Source of the DNA: Actinomycetota bacterium
GTDB taxonomy: Bacteria > Actinomycetota > Actinomycetes > Actinomycetales > Microbacteriaceae
DNA length: 64,000 nucleotides
Assembly: GCA_018268455.1 (NCBI GenBank)
Contig: JAFDWM010000002.1
Coordinates: forward strand, 36,038 to 100,037
Reading direction: 5' to 3'
Positions 56,711 to 64,000 of this stretch are shown here, piece after piece. The first letter of the stretch is position 1, and every line of letters starts with the position of its first letter. The notes below the pieces were generated by a model. The model was not told the origin of the DNA, searched no databases, and saw only the letters and a program-made list of their open reading frames with translations. Made by a program: the position numbers and the translations under genes.

Positions 56711-56917
56711 ATGTACGGACGACTCTGCTCCAAGGTGGGCTGCGCACGCGAGGCCGCTGCGACCCTCACCTACGACTACGGTGACCAGATGGCCGCGCTC
56801 GGCCCTCTGGGTGCCGAGAACGATCCGCACGCGCACGACCTGTGCGCCATCCACGCGGAGCGGCTGTCTGTGCCCGCCGGCTGGATCGTCGTGCGGCACG
56901 AGACGCTGCGCGCCTGA
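56711..56917 (+). CDS. DUF3499 small protein
   Basis: 68-residue protein with cysteines and histidines that may bind zinc (CSKVGC at 6-11; HDLCAIHAERL at 42-52). DUF3499 is conserved next to whiB2/manB in Actinobacteria; function unknown. Usually longer homologues exist, and this is a short full version ending RHETLRA. The usual next gene, manB, is missing here. Confidence 0.83.
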   Translation: MYGRLCSKVGCAREAAATLTYDYGDQMAALGPLGAENDPHAHDLCAIHAERLSVPAGWIVVRHETLRA

Positions 56918-56934
56918 CGGATCCCCAGACCCCT

Positions 56935-56953
56935 GCGCGCTGAGCGCGCTCAG
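56935..56953. terminator. Candidate bidirectional hairpin
   Basis: GCGCGC-TGA-GCGCGC (56935-56949) between the convergent DUF3499 and RDD stops; it overlaps a perfect 14-bp palindrome (56940-56953) that includes the RDD stop codon. Short stem, no T-run. Confidence 0.4.
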
Positions 56954-57798
56954 ACGCCGACGTCGACGCCGCTGAGCCGTTGCACGCGCTGATCGGCGAG
57001 GGCCAGCGCGCGGCGCTCGCGCTCGCGACGCAGCACGGTGGCGGCCACGAGCACGGCCTCGGGCGGAACCGGCGGAATCGGTGAGATGTAGTCCGAGGCT
57101 TCGGCGAGCAGCTCCTGCGCGATCCGCGCTCTGGCCGCGGGCAGCAGCTGCGGCGCGCTGTCCAGGAACTGCGAGATGCGCCGGGCGAGCCGGTCCGGCA
57201 TGCGGGCCACATCGGCGATGGTCGCCCATGACTCGAGGCCCACGGGCATGACCGGAATCCGCACCGCCAGGCGAGGCGTCCGTACCCGCTGGCAGTAGGT
57301 GCCGGCGACGAGGTCACCCAGCCGCTGCGACCGCGCGGTGAACGCACCGGTGAGGAAGGCGATCGCACCGAACGTCATGTAGGTCTCGAGCACCCCGATG
57401 AGCGCACGGATGAGCGCATGCCGGAACCCGGCGCCGCCGCCGTCGGCGCGGACGATCCGGCCCCCGACGGCGAGCCGGCCGAGACTGCGACCGTGTGTGA
57501 GCGTCTCCACCGTGCACGGCACGATCACGAAGGCGGTCACCATCGCCAGCACGGTGAGGATCCGGTCGACGGCGTCGTCCGCGAGGGCGGAGAACACCCA
57601 GTAGCGCACCGCGAGGTACCCGAAGAAGATCACGAAGCCGAGCAGGGCGTCGATGGCTGCCCCGAGAGCGCGCAGCAGCAGTCCCACGGGCTGCACCTCG
57701 ATGGCGACGGCCTCGCCGGAGAGCACCTCGTCCGAGGCGTCGAGCGCGTGCGATGCGTGCCCGTCGCCGGCTGCGGTCGAGGCGAGCGGATCCGGCAT
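56950..57798 (-). CDS. RDD-family membrane protein
   Basis: 282 residues. N-terminal RDD domain (about 30-190): VGLLLRALGAAIDALLGFVI, HGRSLGRLAVGGRIVRADGG and RSQRLGDLVAGTYCQRV are the family blocks (Arg, Asp, then a second Asp). The C-terminal part (190-282) is a soluble helical extension. Divergent from the SpoIIM gene with 16 bp between start codons, a pairing common in Actinobacteria. RDD proteins are linked to ion homeostasis; role here unknown. Confidence 0.88.
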   Translation of the reverse strand: MPDPLASTAAGDGHASHALDASDEVLSGEAVAIEVQPVGLLLRALGAAIDALLGFVIFFGYLAVRYWVFSALADDAVDRILTVLAMVTAFVIVPCTVETLTHGRSLGRLAVGGRIVRADGGGAGFRHALIRALIGVLETYMTFGAIAFLTGAFTARSQRLGDLVAGTYCQRVRTPRLAVRIPVMPVGLESWATIADVARMPDRLARRISQFLDSAPQLLPAARARIAQELLAEASDYISPIPPVPPEAVLVAATVLRRERERRALALADQRVQRLSGVDVGV

Positions 57799-57814
57799 GA
57801 GTACAGTAAATCAG
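57799..57814. promoter_or_regulatory. 16-bp divergent promoter region of RDD and SpoIIM genes
   Basis: Contains TACAGT (57802-57807), 7 nt before the SpoIIM GTG, and on the other strand TACTGT (57808-57803), 4 nt before the RDD ATG. The two boxes overlap by five base pairs, so RNA polymerase could not use both at once. Supports leaderless starts on both sides. Confidence 0.5.
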
Positions 57815-58807
57815 GTGGACGCCGACGCACTCGCCGATGCCAGGAGCCGAGAGTGGGCGCGCCTGGAGGAGCTCAGCCGCGAGCGCCTCGACGGCGCGGG
57901 CGTGGACGAGCTGATCACGCGCTACCGCGCCGCGTCAGCCGACCTCGCCGACCTGCAGAGCTCGGTCGGATCCTCGCCGCAGAGCGCGCATCTGTCGACG
58001 ATCCTCGCTCGCGCCCGCCTGCGCCTCACGGGCCAGGGCGAGAACGTGCTCGGTCAGGTCGGGCGCTTCTTCGCGCGGCAGCTGCCCGCGGCGTTGTACC
58101 GGCTGCGTTGGACGACCCTCGTGATCGCACTCGCGAGCCTCGCCGTGATCGTCGGGGTGGCGCTGTGGGTCTCGTCGGATCCGGCGCTCGTCGCGGCACT
58201 CGGGTCGAAGGCCGACCTGCAGTACTACGCGGAGCACTCGTTCACCGACTACTACACGGAGAATCCTGCCGCCGTGTTCGCCGGGATGGTGTGGACCAAC
58301 AACGCCTGGATCGCGGCGCAGTGCGTGCTGTTCGGCGTGACCGGGATCTGGCCCCTCATGGTGCTCATGCAGAACGCCGTCGGCGTCGGCGTGGCCGTCG
58401 CGGTCATGATCGCGTTCGGACGTGGCGACGTCGTGGTGCTGTACCTGCTGCCGCACGGCATGCTCGAGCTGACCTGCATCTTCGTTGCCGCGGCGGCGGG
58501 GCTGCACATCTTCTGGGCCTGGCTGGTGCCCGGCGCGCGCTCGCGGGGCGAGGCGCTCGCGCGTGCCGGGCGGTCGCTGGGCACGGTGGCCATCGGACTC
58601 GTGTTCGCCCTGGGGCTGTCCGGCCTGGTCGAGGGCTTCGTCACCGGCTGGGGGCTGCCCTGGCCGGTGAAGATCGGGATCGGAGCGCTGGCGCTGGGCG
58701 TGTTCCTCGCGTACATGCTGGTGCTCGGCCGCCGCGCCGTGCGCCTCGGCGAGACGGGCGACCTCACCGAGTTCGAGGCCGGTACACCGACGCTCGTCGC
58801 CGGCTGA
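57815..58807 (+). CDS. Stage II sporulation protein M (SpoIIM) family membrane protein
   Basis: 330 residues. Helical soluble N-terminus (REWARLEELSRERLDGAGVD, LITRYRAASADLADL), then about six helices with ENPAAVFAGMVWTNNAWIAA, VLYLLPHGMLELTCIFVAAA and GLHIFWAWLVPG, typical of SpoIIM-like proteins in non-sporulating Actinobacteria, where they are paired with RDD and MoxR/DUF58 genes. GTG 57815 gives the family start (MDADALADARSREW); ATG 57797 would overlap the RDD gene. Confidence 0.86.
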   Translation: MDADALADARSREWARLEELSRERLDGAGVDELITRYRAASADLADLQSSVGSSPQSAHLSTILARARLRLTGQGENVLGQVGRFFARQLPAALYRLRWTTLVIALASLAVIVGVALWVSSDPALVAALGSKADLQYYAEHSFTDYYTENPAAVFAGMVWTNNAWIAAQCVLFGVTGIWPLMVLMQNAVGVGVAVAVMIAFGRGDVVVLYLLPHGMLELTCIFVAAAAGLHIFWAWLVPGARSRGEALARAGRSLGTVAIGLVFALGLSGLVEGFVTGWGLPWPVKIGIGALALGVFLAYMLVLGRRAVRLGETGDLTEFEAGTPTLVAG

Positions 58808-58842
58808 GCCGACCTCGCTCGGCTCCGCGGAATCCGCCGACT

Positions 58843-58865
58843 CCCCAGCTATCGTCTGGCTGGGG
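58843..58865. terminator. Weak hairpin between SpoIIM and hipA
   Basis: CCCCAGC (58843-58849) and GCTGGGG (58859-58865) form a 7-bp stem with a 9-nt loop in the 158-bp convergent gap; no T-run. Confidence 0.35.
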
Positions 58866-58965
58866 TCCCCTGGGTGTTCGCTGATGCGTCGCGTTGTCCT
58901 GGACGTCGTGAAGGTGGCGACAGCCTGTGCAATCACGCGTCAGCACAGGGCGCGCCCCTCGGGAA

Positions 58966-60171
58966 TCACTCACCCAGCGCGACGTTCACATTCCTGCGGA
59001 TGAGCTCGCGCAGCGTCTTTGCCTGTGCGGTATCGAGAGCATCCCATGCCATGTCGTTGTGCTCGCCGACCTTCTGTGCGACGCCGGCGACGATGCCGAG
59101 GACCTCGTCCTCGTCGAGTTCCATTGCGCGTGCGGCCTTGCGCCAGAGTGCTGGGTGCGCGGCTTGTGGGAACACTGTCCCGCCGATCTTCATCGCCAGT
59201 TTCTGGTCGAAGCTCGGATACAACCCGACGGGGACGGCGTCGTAGAGCGGTGCGAGTGAGATCGAGTCGGGGCGCAGCAACAAGGAGTAGTTCTTCGCGT
59301 GCGCGTCTGCGTTGCCGATGAGCACGTTGAATGCCACCTGACGGACGAAGTCCCGGGCGAGTCGCCCGGTCGCATCCGCGTCGCGCAGGAGCTCGGCAAC
59401 TGCCCCGACCTGGATCTTGTACTTGCGTCCCGGCCCTTCCCCGAGCGCCTGCGCCAGGTCCTCGGCATGCAGGCGCCGCAAGACATCTCCCTCGCTCACG
59501 CGGTCGAACCGCTCGGTGACGAAGGCGGTCTGGTCGATGAAGCCTGCGACTTCGGCGGGCGACGCGGCGATGCCGGCCGCACGGGCAAGAACGAGAGCGG
59601 AACTCTCCGCAGCCTCCAGGTTGCGGAGGTCGGGACGTGCGGGCTTGACGATGTGCGTGGAGGGCACGCCGGCGTTGGACCAGTACCAGTCGCCGTCGAT
59701 GTCGGCGAGAGCGAACTTCCCCTGCGTGCCGGCAAGGGAGAACCGTGCGGGCAGATCCTTGGGTGCCCAGTCGTCTGGGTCACGCTTGATGGCGGCAATG
59801 CGGGTGGCGATGTCCTCTTCATCCGCAGGGCTCAGGTTCCCAGGCCCGGGTGACGGTGCCTCACCGCCTGGGGTCAGCACGAGCCCACCGGCGATGTCGC
59901 CTCCGGCACTGAGTAGCAGGTCGTACGTGCGCGCGCTCACGGCGCCGTAGGCCGCGGCCATGCGCTCGCGAGTCTTCGCGTGGTCTGGCAGAAGGTTCTC
60001 GAGGAAGTTCCCCGCGGCGCGCTTCGCAGCGGGGCGGTCACGGGGAAGGGACAGCGATATCGGGGTCGCAGGGGCTCCCTCGTCATACGTGAACGTCACC
60101 GGCTGAGCAGGTTCGAACTCAAAGTTCCCGACGTGGTGGCCTTCGAGCCAGGCTTCGAGTCGGTCGGTCAT
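58966..60171 (-). CDS. hipA: HipA-family toxin kinase
   Basis: 401-residue kinase of type II toxin-antitoxin systems. HipA of E. coli phosphorylates glutamyl-tRNA synthetase and causes persistence. N-terminal subdomain with ISLSLPRDRPAAKRAAGNFL; the Gly-rich ejectable loop FSLAGTQGKFAL with autophosphorylation-type Ser145; STHIVKP; ERFDR; HAEDLAQALG; catalytic Asp289 in NVLIGNADAHAKNYSLL; metal-binding Asp311 in LAPLYDAV. All key residues look intact. ATG overlaps the antitoxin stop. By eye less GC-extreme than neighbours, hinting at transfer. Confidence 0.93.
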   Translation of the reverse strand: MTDRLEAWLEGHHVGNFEFEPAQPVTFTYDEGAPATPISLSLPRDRPAAKRAAGNFLENLLPDHAKTRERMAAAYGAVSARTYDLLLSAGGDIAGGLVLTPGGEAPSPGPGNLSPADEEDIATRIAAIKRDPDDWAPKDLPARFSLAGTQGKFALADIDGDWYWSNAGVPSTHIVKPARPDLRNLEAAESSALVLARAAGIAASPAEVAGFIDQTAFVTERFDRVSEGDVLRRLHAEDLAQALGEGPGRKYKIQVGAVAELLRDADATGRLARDFVRQVAFNVLIGNADAHAKNYSLLLRPDSISLAPLYDAVPVGLYPSFDQKLAMKIGGTVFPQAAHPALWRKAARAMELDEDEVLGIVAGVAQKVGEHNDMAWDALDTAQAKTLRELIRRNVNVALGE

Positions 60172-60791
60172 GACGCGACTCCCATCGGAGGTAGAGCGCT
60201 CGGAACAACATCGAGGGCGCGCAGGACGCGGCGCGACGGCCCGGGGCTGTGTGTCGCACGTCCCCGTTCAAGGTCGAGGACAACGGTTCGTTCCACGCCT
60301 GCCTTCTCGGCGAGCTCGGCGTGACTGAGACCGTGGATGCGGCGCTCCGTGGCAATCCGGTCTGCCAGCCGATCCGCGGTGGAAAGGTAGGCCGGGCGAC
60401 GCCGGCGAAGCTCTTCGCGGACGCCAGCAGTGTCGCCGGCGATTGCGCGCTGCAGCAAGTTGCGCACGTACGCGTCCTTCTCGTTCGCGGTCCCGCCCCA
60501 CCAGTCCAGAAGGATCCGGGCAGGGTTGTCGCTGGTGCGCAGGAGGTGCAGTCGTGCCGCGGTGCGCGACAGCGCCTGTCCGTCGAGTCCGCTCAAGGAG
60601 CGAGAGTGCAGTGCCTTCGCGAGCTGCACTCGCGATGCCGGGGACAGCGGCCGTCGTGAACGCGCGCCGGGCAGGTCCGTGACCACCCACTTGCCGCCGG
60701 ACCTTTGGGCGGGTATCTTCCCCTCACTGATGAGCGCTCGCACTCGCCGCGGAGTCACACCCATCCGGGCTGCCGCCTCATTCACATCCAT
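60168..60791 (-). CDS. hipB: HipB-like antitoxin with two helix-turn-helix domains
   Basis: 207 residues, more than twice E. coli HipB. Residues 1-40 form an excisionase/MerR-type helix-turn-helix (MDVNEAAARMGVTPRRVRAL, GKIPAQRSGGKWVV). A helical middle (50-140) follows. Residues about 143-195 are a Cro/XRE-type domain (LADRIATERRIHGLSHAELA, EKAGVERTVVLDLERG), as in HipB. It would neutralise HipA and repress the operon. Start: ATG 60791 lies 6 nt after TACCCT and inside the first of two direct repeats. Stop overlaps hipA by 4 nt. Confidence 0.85.
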   Translation of the reverse strand: MDVNEAAARMGVTPRRVRALISEGKIPAQRSGGKWVVTDLPGARSRRPLSPASRVQLAKALHSRSLSGLDGQALSRTAARLHLLRTSDNPARILLDWWGGTANEKDAYVRNLLQRAIAGDTAGVREELRRRRPAYLSTADRLADRIATERRIHGLSHAELAEKAGVERTVVLDLERGRATHSPGPSRRVLRALDVVPSALPPMGVAS

Positions 60792-60830
60792 GACACAAGG
60801 GTACCGCTTCGGCATGACACAAGGGTTCCG
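60789..60830 (-). promoter_or_regulatory. Tandem operator-like repeats over the hipBA promoter
   Basis: Two 18-bp direct copies, CATGACACAAGGGTACCG (60789-60806) and CATGACACAAGGGTTCCG (60813-60830), differ at one base and are spaced 24 bp. Read on the minus strand the first contains the -10-like TACCCT and the antitoxin start codon. Likely repressor sites, inferred. Confidence 0.65.
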
Positions 60831-60955
60831 TTTGAGGCTCACTGATCTCCGAACCCGGCATCGCGATCGTGGCGATGACAGTGGGCCAATTCCACGTGCG
60901 GAAGGCTTGTCGCCTTGCCTGACGCGCGACGATGCGCTTGACGCCGCCGAACGTC

Positions 60956-61744
60956 TCAGTCCTGCGCTGCCACCGCGCCTCGGCCGTCGAACAGCGCGCG
61001 ATAGGTGAAGCCGGCGATCAGGGCGCCGAGGATCGGGAAGACGAGGAACACCCACAGCTGGGTGAGCGGTGCGACGCCGCCGTAGATCGCCGTGGACAGC
61101 GACCGCGCGGGGTTCAGCGAAGCATTGTCGACGGGCAGGGTCGCGAGCACGCCGAGCGTGAGCGTCAGTCCGATCGCGACGCCGGCGAACGGCGTACCGC
61201 GCACCGGGTGGGTGACGCCGAGGATCACGAACAGGAACAGCGCCGTGAACACCACCTCGGCGATGATCGCGGCCCAGACCCCGAAGCCGCCGGGGGAGAG
61301 CGCGCCCCAGCCGTTGCTCGCGAAGCCGGCGTCCTGCGCGCGGGGCAGCCAGCCCTCCGGGCCGAACGTGCCGATGAGGGTCAGCACGGTCGACGCGACG
61401 ATGCCGCCCGCGCACTGCGCGACGATGTACGGACCGGCGTCGCGCCACGGGATCCGGCCCGCCGCCGCCGCACCGAGCGTCACGGCGGGGTTGAAGTGCC
61501 CGCCGGAGATGGGGCCGAAGGCATACACGCCGACGAGTACGGAGAGCCCGACGGCCAGGGCGACCGCCAGATAGACGGCGCCCTGCGCACCCGCGTCCGT
61601 GAAGTGCGCCGACGCGAACAGCGCGGTGCCCATCGCCGTGGCGACCAGCAGGAACGTGCCCAGCCCCTCCGCGACAAGACGCGGCGGCATGGCGGGCGCG
61701 GACGAGGCGGATGGGATCGAGGGGGTGTCGACGGGGGAGGTCAT
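60956..61744 (-). CDS. aqpZ: Aquaporin (MIP family, AqpZ-like)
   Basis: 262-residue channel with six helices. Both NPA boxes are present: HFNPAVTLGAAAAG (85-87) and SLNPARSLSTA (211-213), the second followed by the selectivity-filter Arg214. GPISGGHFNPA and GVTHPVRGTPFAG fit water channels rather than glycerol facilitators, though transport specificity is inferred. AAGGAG precedes the ATG. Confidence 0.93.
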   Translation of the reverse strand: MTSPVDTPSIPSASSAPAMPPRLVAEGLGTFLLVATAMGTALFASAHFTDAGAQGAVYLAVALAVGLSVLVGVYAFGPISGGHFNPAVTLGAAAAGRIPWRDAGPYIVAQCAGGIVASTVLTLIGTFGPEGWLPRAQDAGFASNGWGALSPGGFGVWAAIIAEVVFTALFLFVILGVTHPVRGTPFAGVAIGLTLTLGVLATLPVDNASLNPARSLSTAIYGGVAPLTQLWVFLVFPILGALIAGFTYRALFDGRGAVAAQD

Positions 61745-61894
61745 CTGGCTCCTTGCTGTGCCGAGCCGGCGTGCGGCTCCGAGCCGGTCTCGCCGGGCCG
61801 AGCCGGGGTGCGGCTCCGAGAGCGAGACTAGCCGCGCCGGCCCCCTCCCGCGTGCGCGGCGCGGGGGGAGAGCGCAGATCCGCCGTGACGACGA

Positions 61895-61973
61895 TGACCG
61901 CGAGACTGCATCTGCGCGTCGAGACTGCAGTGCAGCACTGCAGTCTCGACACCAGCATGAAGTCTCGCGGTCA
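61895..61973. repeat. Nested perfect inverted repeats (79 bp)
   Basis: Inner pair: GTCGAGACTGCAGTG (61918-61932) and its complement (61936-61950) around CAG, a 33-bp perfect hairpin. Outer pair: TGACCGCGAGACT (61895-61907) and its complement (61961-61973). CGAGACT appears four times in alternating orientation. Lies 36 bp past the katG stop in the 264-bp gap before the aquaporin; could end katG transcription or be a REP-like element. Confidence 0.8.
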
Positions 61974-62008
61974 ACTCCCGTGGGTCGAGAACCCGGGGTC
62001 GGATCCGG

Positions 62009-64000
62009 TCAGCGCACGTCGTAACGGTCGAGCTCGGCGACCTTGACCCATGCCGCGATGAAGTCCTCGACGAAGGTGTCGACGGCGTCGTCACTGGCGT
62101 ACACCTCGGTGAGCGCCCGCAGCTCCGAGTTCGAGCCGAACACGAGATCGGCGCGAGTGCCGACCCAGGTCTTCTCACCGGTCGCGTCGTCGGTGGCCTG
62201 GAAGGCGTGGGAGCCGGGATCCAGGGGCTTCCACGTGGTGTTCAGGTCGAGCACGTTCACGAAGAAGTCGTTCGTGAGCACGCCGGGCGTGTTCGTGAAC
62301 GCACCGTACTCGGATCCGTCCCAGTTCGCGCCGAGCACGCGCAGGCCTCCGACGAGCACCGTCATCTCCGGCGCGGACAGGGTCAGCAGCCCCGCGCGGT
62401 CGACGAGCAGGTGCTCCGCGGGGATCGCCCGGGCCACGTCGCTGACGTAGTTGCGGAAGCCGTCGGCCTGCGGGTTCAGGTACTGGAACGACGCGACGTC
62501 GGTCTGCTCCTGGGTCGCGTCGGTGCGGCCGGGCGTGAACGGGATCTCGACAGTGCGCCCCGCGGAGGCCGCCGCGCGCTTCACGCCGACGTTGCCGGCC
62601 AGCACGACGAGGTCGGCGAACGACACCTGCGCGCCGCCTTCGGCGTTGAACGCCTCCTGCACGCCCTCGAGCGCCGTGATCACCCGCGCGAGCTCGGCGG
62701 GGCGGTTGACCTCCCAGCTGCGCTGCGGCTCGAGCCGGATCCGGCCGCCGTTCGCGCCGCCGCGCTTGTCGCTGCCGCGGAACGAGGCCGCCGCCGCCCA
62801 CGCCGTGGAGACGAGGTCGGACACGCTCAGATCGGCGGCGGAGATCCGCTCCTCGAGCGCGGCGATGTCGGCGGCGTCGATGAGGGCGCCGGTGTGCGCG
62901 GGAACCGGATCCTGCCACAGCAGATCCTCGGCGGGAACCTCGGCGCCGAGATAGCGCGCCTTGGGGCCGAGGTCGCGATGCGTGAGCTTGAACCAGGCCC
63001 GACGATAGGCGTCGGTGAACGCGGCCTGGTCGTCCTTGAAGCGCAGCGCGATCTCACGGTAGATCGGGTCTTCGCGCAGCGCCAGGTCGGTGGTGAGCAT
63101 GCGCGGCTCGCGGCGGCCCGCGCCCTGCGCCTCGGGCACCATGTCGCTGCCCGCGCCGTCCTTCGGCTTCCAGTGCTTGCCGCCACCGGGGCCCGTGGTC
63201 AGCTCCCAGTCGTAGGCGAACAGGATGTGGAAGAACTCGTTGTCCCAGCGGGTGGGGTGGTAGGTCCAGGTGACCTCGAGGCCGGATCCGATCGTGTCGT
63301 TGCCGTGTCCGGTGCCGTGGCTGCTCTTCCAGCCCAGACCCATCTGCTCCATCGGGGCGCCCTCGGGAGACTCACCCACATTGCCGGCCTCGGGGGCCGC
63401 GCCGTGGGTCTTGCCGAAGGTGTGGCCGCCGGCGATGAGGGCGAGCGTCTCCTCGTCGTTCATCGCCATGCGGGCGAACGTCTCGCGGATGTCCTTCGCG
63501 GCCAGCAGCGGGTCGGGGTTGCCTTCCGGGCCTTCGGGGTTGACGTAGATGAGGCCCATCATGGTCGCCGCGAGCGGCTTCTCGAGCGAGCGCTCACTCT
63601 CCTCGTCGACCGAGATGCGGTCGCTGGAGTCGAGCCAGATCTTCTCCGAGCCCCAGTACACGTCGTCGTCCGGCTCCCAGACGTCCGGGCGCCCACCGGC
63701 GAAGCCGAAGGTGGGCATGCCCATCTGCTCGTGAGCGACGTTGCCGGCGAGGATCATCAGGTCGCCCCAGCTGATCGCGCGGCCGTACTTCTTCTTGACC
63801 GGCCAGAGCAGACGGCGCGCCTTGTCCAGGCCCACGTTGTCGGGCCAGCTGTTCAGCGGCGCGAACCGCTGCTGGCCGGTGCCGCCTCCGCCGCGGCCGT
63901 CGAAGACGCGGTAGGTGCCGGCGGAGTGCCACGCCATGCGGATCAGCAGAGGACCGTAGTTGCCGAAGTCGGCGGGCCACCACGGCTGCGAGTCGGTGAG
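62009..64000 (-). CDS. katG: Catalase-peroxidase KatG, 5'-truncated by window edge
   Basis: Heme enzyme removing hydrogen peroxide. The reading frame is open to base 64000; only the C-terminal 663 residues of about 740 are present. The active site is seen at the edge: [14 protein letters not shown] (distal Arg, Trp, His). The Trp-Tyr-Met crosslink partner region is [20 protein letters not shown], and the proximal heme-ligand segment is [17 protein letters not shown]. The C-terminal duplicated peroxidase-like domain is complete, ending [10 protein letters not shown]. Any start at 63937 would delete the catalytic Arg. Confidence 0.96.
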   Translation of the reverse strand, partial: LTDSQPWWPADFGNYGPLLIRMAWHSAGTYRVFDGRGGGGTGQQRFAPLNSWPDNVGLDKARRLLWPVKKKYGRAISWGDLMILAGNVAHEQMGMPTFGFAGGRPDVWEPDDDVYWGSEKIWLDSSDRISVDEESERSLEKPLAATMMGLIYVNPEGPEGNPDPLLAAKDIRETFARMAMNDEETLALIAGGHTFGKTHGAAPEAGNVGESPEGAPMEQMGLGWKSSHGTGHGNDTIGSGLEVTWTYHPTRWDNEFFHILFAYDWELTTGPGGGKHWKPKDGAGSDMVPEAQGAGRREPRMLTTDLALREDPIYREIALRFKDDQAAFTDAYRRAWFKLTHRDLGPKARYLGAEVPAEDLLWQDPVPAHTGALIDAADIAALEERISAADLSVSDLVSTAWAAAASFRGSDKRGGANGGRIRLEPQRSWEVNRPAELARVITALEGVQEAFNAEGGAQVSFADLVVLAGNVGVKRAAASAGRTVEIPFTPGRTDATQEQTDVASFQYLNPQADGFRNYVSDVARAIPAEHLLVDRAGLLTLSAPEMTVLVGGLRVLGANWDGSEYGAFTNTPGVLTNDFFVNVLDLNTTWKPLDPGSHAFQATDDATGEKTWVGTRADLVFGSNSELRALTEVYASDDAVDTFVEDFIAAWVKVAELDRYDVR

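Noticed and set aside
60168-61958. Very long hipB frame reading through the aquaporin region
   Set aside because: The upstream part is antisense-type shadow of the aquaporin gene; the real start is the ATG at 60791 with its own promoter.

Overview
The window looks like chromosome of a high-GC actinobacterium of the family Microbacteriaceae, most likely Microbacterium or a close relative. The basis is the very GC-rich codon use, the gene sets at both ends (purK-purE-LCP on the left; whiB2-type regulator, large membrane glycosyltransferase, DUF5719, zincin-like protein, DUF3499, RDD/SpoIIM on the right), a fused RmlC-RmlD enzyme, and abundant leaderless-type starts. The genus is inferred, not proven. 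No rRNA, tRNA, insertion sequence, integrase or CRISPR array was seen.

Left flank (1-12.4 kb): a 5'-truncated nhaA, mazG, hisS, a divergent VOC protein / AraC regulator pair, a DUF4442 hotdog protein, a small GntR (YtrA-type) - DUF1648 - CPBP-protease operon with a palindromic operator, an O-methyltransferase, a PH-domain membrane protein, purK, purE and an LCP (LytR-CpsA-Psr) ligase.

Centre (12.5-51.0 kb): a nearly uninterrupted cell-envelope glycan locus. It carries a GT4 enzyme, two short Wzm/Wzt-type ABC exporters, several GT2 enzymes, a flippase, a DUF2304 protein paired with a DPM-like transferase, rmlA-rmlB-rmlCD for dTDP-L-rhamnose, glf plus GlfT1- and GlfT2-type galactofuranosyltransferases, two O-antigen ligase/polymerase-like membrane proteins, two acyltransferase-3 proteins (one with an SGNH domain), a 1151-residue GT2-GT4-pyruvyltransferase fusion, two secreted proteins ending in SLH domains (one lysozyme-like, one CotH kinase plus ChW repeats), and two secreted metallophosphoesterases. 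My reading is that these genes make, export and decorate a rhamnose/galactofuranose cell-wall polymer, that the LCP ligase attaches such polymers to peptidoglycan, and that the pyruvyltransferase domain provides the ketal-pyruvate that SLH domains bind. This would be a galactan-type pathway coupled to an SLH anchoring system in a lineage without mycolic acids.

Right flank (51.2-64 kb): a WhiB regulator with a clear promoter, the conserved GT/DUF5719/zincin/DUF3499 block (without the manB gene I would expect there), divergent RDD and SpoIIM-family membrane proteins 16 bp apart, a hipBA-like toxin-antitoxin pair whose antitoxin has two DNA-binding domains and tandem operator-like repeats, an aquaporin, a nested palindrome, and a 5'-truncated katG.

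Two window-wide patterns stand out. Many starts lie 6-9 nt after a TANNNT-like -10 box, which fits leaderless mRNAs. The palindrome GGATCC occurs about 110 times by manual scan.
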